From positions 820,001 through 884,000 of the forward strand of contig WPIO01000113.1 of assembly GCA_009760855.2 (NCBI GenBank): a stretch of 64,000 bases of DNA, given 5' to 3'. Origin of the DNA: Cristatella mucedo (Eukaryota > Bryozoa > Phylactolaemata > Cristatellidae). A program made the translations under genes and the position numbers. The notes below the pieces were generated by a model. That model searched no databases and was not told where the DNA came from. It saw nothing but the letters and a program-made list of their open reading frames with translations. Below, piece after piece: positions 60,155-64,000 of this stretch (its first letter is position 1; every line of letters begins with the position of its first letter).

Positions 60155-60290
60155 TTTTTATCCAGCATGATATTACTCACCATTCAATTGCATTTCCCTT
60201 TGCAGCAAATGTAAAGCGCCCAGAGAGAGATTGAGTTCTCTGAGGGCGCTTTATCAAGTGCATTATTATTATTATTATTAATATTAACAT
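60155..60290 (+). mobile_element. LINE A 3' tail, young
   Basis: CTCACCATTCAATTGCATTT to GAGGGCGCTTTATCAAGTGC plus ATT repeats is almost identical to the copies at 11.8 and 37.5 kb, so this extremely short insertion is recent. Confidence 0.8.
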
Positions 60291-60919
60291 TTCAGATGGA
60301 ATATTCATTTGACCTTATCCCAGCTCTGATTCTTTATCCACCTTGAAGCCCGCCCCTGGTGACTCAATCATGAGTTTTTCAACTGCCACTGAAGGCTCTC
60401 AGCCTTCTAAATCACATGCAGTACGTACACAAATTTTTTGAGATGCCTATATCTGCTCACGACCAATATAATAGTAGAGATAATTAGTGACGATGCGTTT
60501 GTTACGGCGTCCTCAAAGAAGTTAATCTCTTTTTCGAGACACGTCACACTTGCAGGAAAGGAAAGACCAAAGATCCAACGGGTGTGCCTTCGCCACACGC
60601 CTCCTCCCTGCATTCACAGAGCACTGCATCCATGCACCCACCCTCTCCGTCCCCGCTGGCACTTGGCGACGACTTGTCTGCGGAAGGACTCGGGTCGTGA
60701 AGTGGTCACAAGTCTTCCCTCAGCAAACACCTAGGGGCGAAGAGGTCATCGTCAGGATACTTGGAATGTTCCTGGTCTCCCGTCTGCCAGGCGGATCAAA
60801 GAAACTAAAACGAGGTGCGATAGAGAAGCTAAACGTTAACAACGAAAGATCACGTCCGTGTTTCCTACAGCCCGTGGACGGTTTTAACGATTCATCCTTC
60901 GTGAACATGTCCCGCCTCA

Positions 60920-61045
60920 CCTATGCCGGCTGCTTGCAGATGCTACCACCAATCATTTGGTAATATGCAGCCTCAGTAAAGTGCCCAGAAAAAGATTCAG
61001 TTCTCTGAGGGTGCTATGCAAATGTATTATTATTATTATTATTAC
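60920..61045 (+). mobile_element. LINE A-type 3' tail
   Basis: GCAGATGCTACCACCAATCA, AAAGATTCAGTTCTCTGAGG and GTATTATTATTATTATT mark a diverged tail. A fainter antisense tail may be present at 60,500-60,560. Confidence 0.55.
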
Positions 61046-61699
61046 CATCGTTCTGTTACTATAGACATGGTTAAAATTGAAAACTTGAAATTGAAATGTA
61101 TTATGTGTTATTTATTTTATATGATACAACTGCAATAATTAAGTTGCATGTAAGCCAGTATTCCGTTAAGTTATTTTTTACGAGCTTACATTCATTATCG
61201 GCACGCTTTTGTCTCGCGAACAATGTCGGGTTACTAAGAGGACGTGTATGTAAATGTGAAATACTCTATCTTGAATGCCGTGAAGCTGTATCTACACAGC
61301 ATCCATAACAGATTTTATTGTTGGATGCTATTAATAACCAAAAGGCACTGCAATACCCTCTAGTGAGGCAATATTTGTCGAGAAATTGGTAGCTCAGCGC
61401 TCGAATCTGGACTAAATATTGTAGTACGTGAGTAGTTACAAGTATCAGACTTCAAGCCGCTGCACCTATCCGTCATCCCGTAATTGACGACAAAACACTG
61501 GCTACTACTATAATCCACGAAAAATCCACCATGTTCTATTACGACTGCTTGAGGCTGTAACTTAAAACGCGTAATACCCAGCGATCATGAAATAAGAGCT
61601 AGGCCATTGAACTGAGAACTCCTTATGAAATAGCTACGATAAGCTTAGGCTTAGTTTAGGTGCAATGCCAAGTAGGATTATCCGAATAGTGAGGTTATT

Positions 61700-62055
61700 T
61701 ATGGCTCAGGCTGTGTTTACGTAGCAGACTCCACAGATTTTGGCCCGATTTTTCACAGATATACTACGACGTCATCATACGTCAGAACATTTATTTTGGG
61801 GGCGGCAAGGAGCCAAGTCTGCAAACTATCTTGAAATAGGATCTGTCTCTACTTGTTGGCTCCTTGCTGTTATCACCAACCAATCAAACCCACGGGGCTC
61901 ATCACTTACATCCCACGGGAAAAATAAAATGGCTGAAGCGCATAGGCTCGAATTATCTAGAGGCGTTCAGAGCAAGTCCTTGACTATGAGATGCTCATGC
62001 ATTGGAACCAATTGGCTTCAGCCTTTTCCAATAGAAGACTCTGCGCGTCTGTGTA
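61700..62055. repeat. Dispersed repeats D1 (copy 2) and D2
   Basis: 61,700-61,935 is the second copy of the MITE-like repeat at 12.7 kb. Directly after it, 61,959-62,055 (CAGAGCAAGTCCTTGA, CAGCCTTTTC) matches 14,117-14,215. Confidence 0.5.
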
Positions 62056-62333
62056 TCAAATATACCAGTAAGTGCATAAAAAGATATTGAGTTCTCTGAA
62101 AACGCTATATCAAAAGTACAAATATGATTATTATTATAACAAACCGGTATTAGTGAACGATACTCAGAATTATGAACCTGCGCACTCGCGTCGTCGAACA
62201 TTGGTTGGTACTGCTCCCTTTCCTGAAAAAAACTTTTAGAAATATTTATCTTCCTTTAATATATATTTCCAGTTTATACTACTCTTAAATAGTGACTGCA
62301 GCGGCACCCTTATCTTCTGCAGTGTTGGCTTAG

Positions 62334-62500
62334 CGTCTGTCCGAAGAAACCCTCTTTCATGCCAGCATCCCGGCTGAGAACAGGTGCTGTGTGGGGGAAT
62401 AAATCGGCCGTCAAATCTTTGATCTAAGCATCCAAACGAGGAGTAAAGTCGGCATCGGTCTCAAGAAAAGCCTGACGTGAAAACGCAGCTTTAAGAGCTG
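62334..62500. repeat. Dispersed repeat D3, copy 2
   Basis: The partner of 14,356-14,520. A short LINE A-type tail (GAGAAAGAGATTGAGTTCTC) follows at 62,555-62,600. Confidence 0.4.
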
Positions 62501-62601
62501 GCCATCGGCGACCCGGACAGCAATTATTCTGTTGGACCGACGGTTATCCAGTCGGTGAGAAAGAGATTGAGTTCTCTGCGAGCTCTATAGCAAATGTATT
62601 T

Positions 62602-62820
<219 letters not shown>

Positions 62821-62856
62821 CATAGTTATTCAATAACTAGGGAAAGTTATAGTACC

Positions 62857-63240
62857 TTATCTGGAGGAGCCTTGCCCTGCCGGGGTCATAGGGGCTACCC
62901 GAAATTCACGGTTCGGGAACAGATGCCATACGGCTTCCGACACGGACACGGCGTCCGAGACTGACAGCCGCTGCAATGCTGTCTGTTCCTCACGCGAAAT
63001 GTCGAGGTCCGCCAGACAGGCTTCATTATCGGGCCCCCAGCCACCCAGGGCACCGACCGTGAAAGGCTCCACCACTGCCAACCGGTAGCTGTCGGTCAGG
63101 GAAGACCGGGTAAGTACCTAGTACTTATCCATATTTTCCCGGGCCGCCACCACCAGGGCACCCTTGCTGCCGTAGAGCGGCACCACTAGGTAAAATATTA
63201 CCGCGTCGGCTGCGTTTCCGATGGTGAAGTGCGGCTCTCA
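62857..63240 (-). pseudogene. Relic of a restriction-like endonuclease domain of an R2/NeSL-type retrotransposon
   Basis: The minus frame reads NAADAVIFYLVVPLYGS, KGALVVAARENMDKY, a TAG stop, then LAVVEPFTVGALGGWGPDNE and LSVSDAVSVSEAVWHLF. This follows the C-terminal endonuclease region of RLE-encoding non-LTR retrotransposons, where VVIVDVTxPFE and a Lys/Tyr-rich helix precede xVVGALGxWDPxNE, a two-helix part and VSDAIRxSRDI. The in-frame stop and the lack of an adjoining reverse transcriptase indicate a dead fragment. Base composition is much more G+C-rich than the rest of the window. Family identity is by motif memory and needs a profile search. Confidence 0.6.
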
Positions 63241-63465
63241 AGGCGGACCCCCAGTGAGCAGGGAGGCGCGACTTTTCGATAGGCAGTTTAGCCCAGTGGC
63301 CGTAAGAGCCTATACTAGATGATCCGAAACCAAGTTGTGCGAGCGGTTATTGCTTACTCAAAGTGCGGCAAATGTAGCGGTTTGTAAAATTTCCGAGTAT
63401 GACCGGCTCCTGGCAGCGCCCACCGGCAGCTCCTCCAGGTGAGCGTGGTGAACCAACCGCCCAGG

Positions 63466-64000
63466 ACTCTGCGGCGGCTAGGACTCGACTCTGCGGCGGC
63501 CAGGACTCGACTCTGCGGCGGCCAGGACTCGACTCAGCGGCGGCCAGGACTCGACTCTGCGGCGGCCAGGACTCGACTCTGCGCAGGACTCGACTCTGCG
63601 GCGCGGCCAGGACTCGACTCTGCGGCGGCCAGGACTCGACTCTGCGGCGGCCAGGACTCGACTCTGCTCAGGACTCTGCGGCGGCGGCGGCCAGGACTCG
63701 ACTCTGCGGCGGCCAGGACTCGACTCTGCGGCGGCCAGGACTCGACTCTGCGGCGGCCAGGACTCGACTCTGCGGCGGCCAGGACTCGACTCTGCGGCGG
63801 CCAGGACTCGACTCTGCGGCGCCAGGACTCGACTCTGCGGCGGCCAGGACTCGACTCTGCGGCGGCCAGGACTCGACTCTGCGGCGGCCAGGACTCGACT
63901 CTGCGGCGGCCAGGACTCGACTCTGCGGCGGCCAGGACTCGACTCTGCGGCGGCCAGGACTCGACTCTGCGGCGGCCAGGACTCGACTCTGCGGCGGCCA
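63466..64000. repeat. 22-bp minisatellite, runs off the window
   Basis: About 24 copies of a 22-bp unit, CTGCGGCGGCCAGGACTCGA plus CT. Most copies are identical; short variants occur near 63,580, 63,600 and 63,665, where 6-10 bp are lost or GGC is added. 22 is not a multiple of 3, so it is unlikely to code. Confidence 0.95.

Noticed and set aside
63466-64000. CRISPR array or coding tandem repeat
   Set aside because: Units are contiguous with no spacers, the genome is eukaryotic, and the 22-bp period shifts frame with each unit.

Overview
The window reads as repeat-rich nuclear DNA of an animal. Coding sequence is split into short exons with GT..AG borders. The introns hold long dinucleotide microsatellites, many truncated copies of L2/CR1-type non-LTR retrotransposons, two tRNA-derived SINE families and decayed Tc1/mariner transposases. 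The lineage cannot be fixed from the sequence; an invertebrate or early-branching animal fits best, but this is inference.

The main gene is on the minus strand: a SENP6/SENP7-like SUMO isopeptidase (Ulp1/C48 family). Nine exons from 22,609 down to 3,683 join in a fully phase-consistent chain. They cover a Ser/Arg-rich linker, a VLSSDED acidic SUMO-interaction-like motif, the family's conserved N-terminal module (VRLGTH, KKLAVLVL and IVIVFDC segments), a low-complexity Ser/Ala/Glu linker, and the start of the protease domain up to the catalytic His (NSHWYLAV). The exons with the catalytic Asp and Cys were not found and probably lie to the left of position 1. Three further exons (31,342-31,429, 32,021-32,213 and 39,132-39,204) extend the chain upstream in phase but are less certain. 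The start codon was not found.

From 1 to about 40 kb most non-exonic DNA is transposon debris. LINE family A has a near-complete ORF2 copy at 33,868-36,512 and many 3' fragments. Family B is at 12.4 and 17.9-18.9 kb. Family C has four 3' copies. SINE1 shares its 3' tail with LINE A. SINE2 is an independent tRNA-derived family. Several elements are nested, which gives relative ages. A Tc1-like transposase relic (8.2-9.7 kb) is interrupted by LINE C and by SINE1. A perfect RFX X-box palindrome lies about 70 bp upstream of a 139-codon minus-strand ORF near 7.9 kb.

From 40 to 64 kb coding content is sparse. A plus-strand exon at 53,772 encodes the end of an I-set immunoglobulin domain, and its 3' part is duplicated 551 bp upstream. 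Two CpG-rich stretches (47.7-48.2 and 57.0-57.3 kb) could be promoters. The right end has a (TA)/(CA) tract, a minus-strand relic of a restriction-like endonuclease domain of the R2/NeSL type, and a 22-bp G+C-rich minisatellite that runs off the window.
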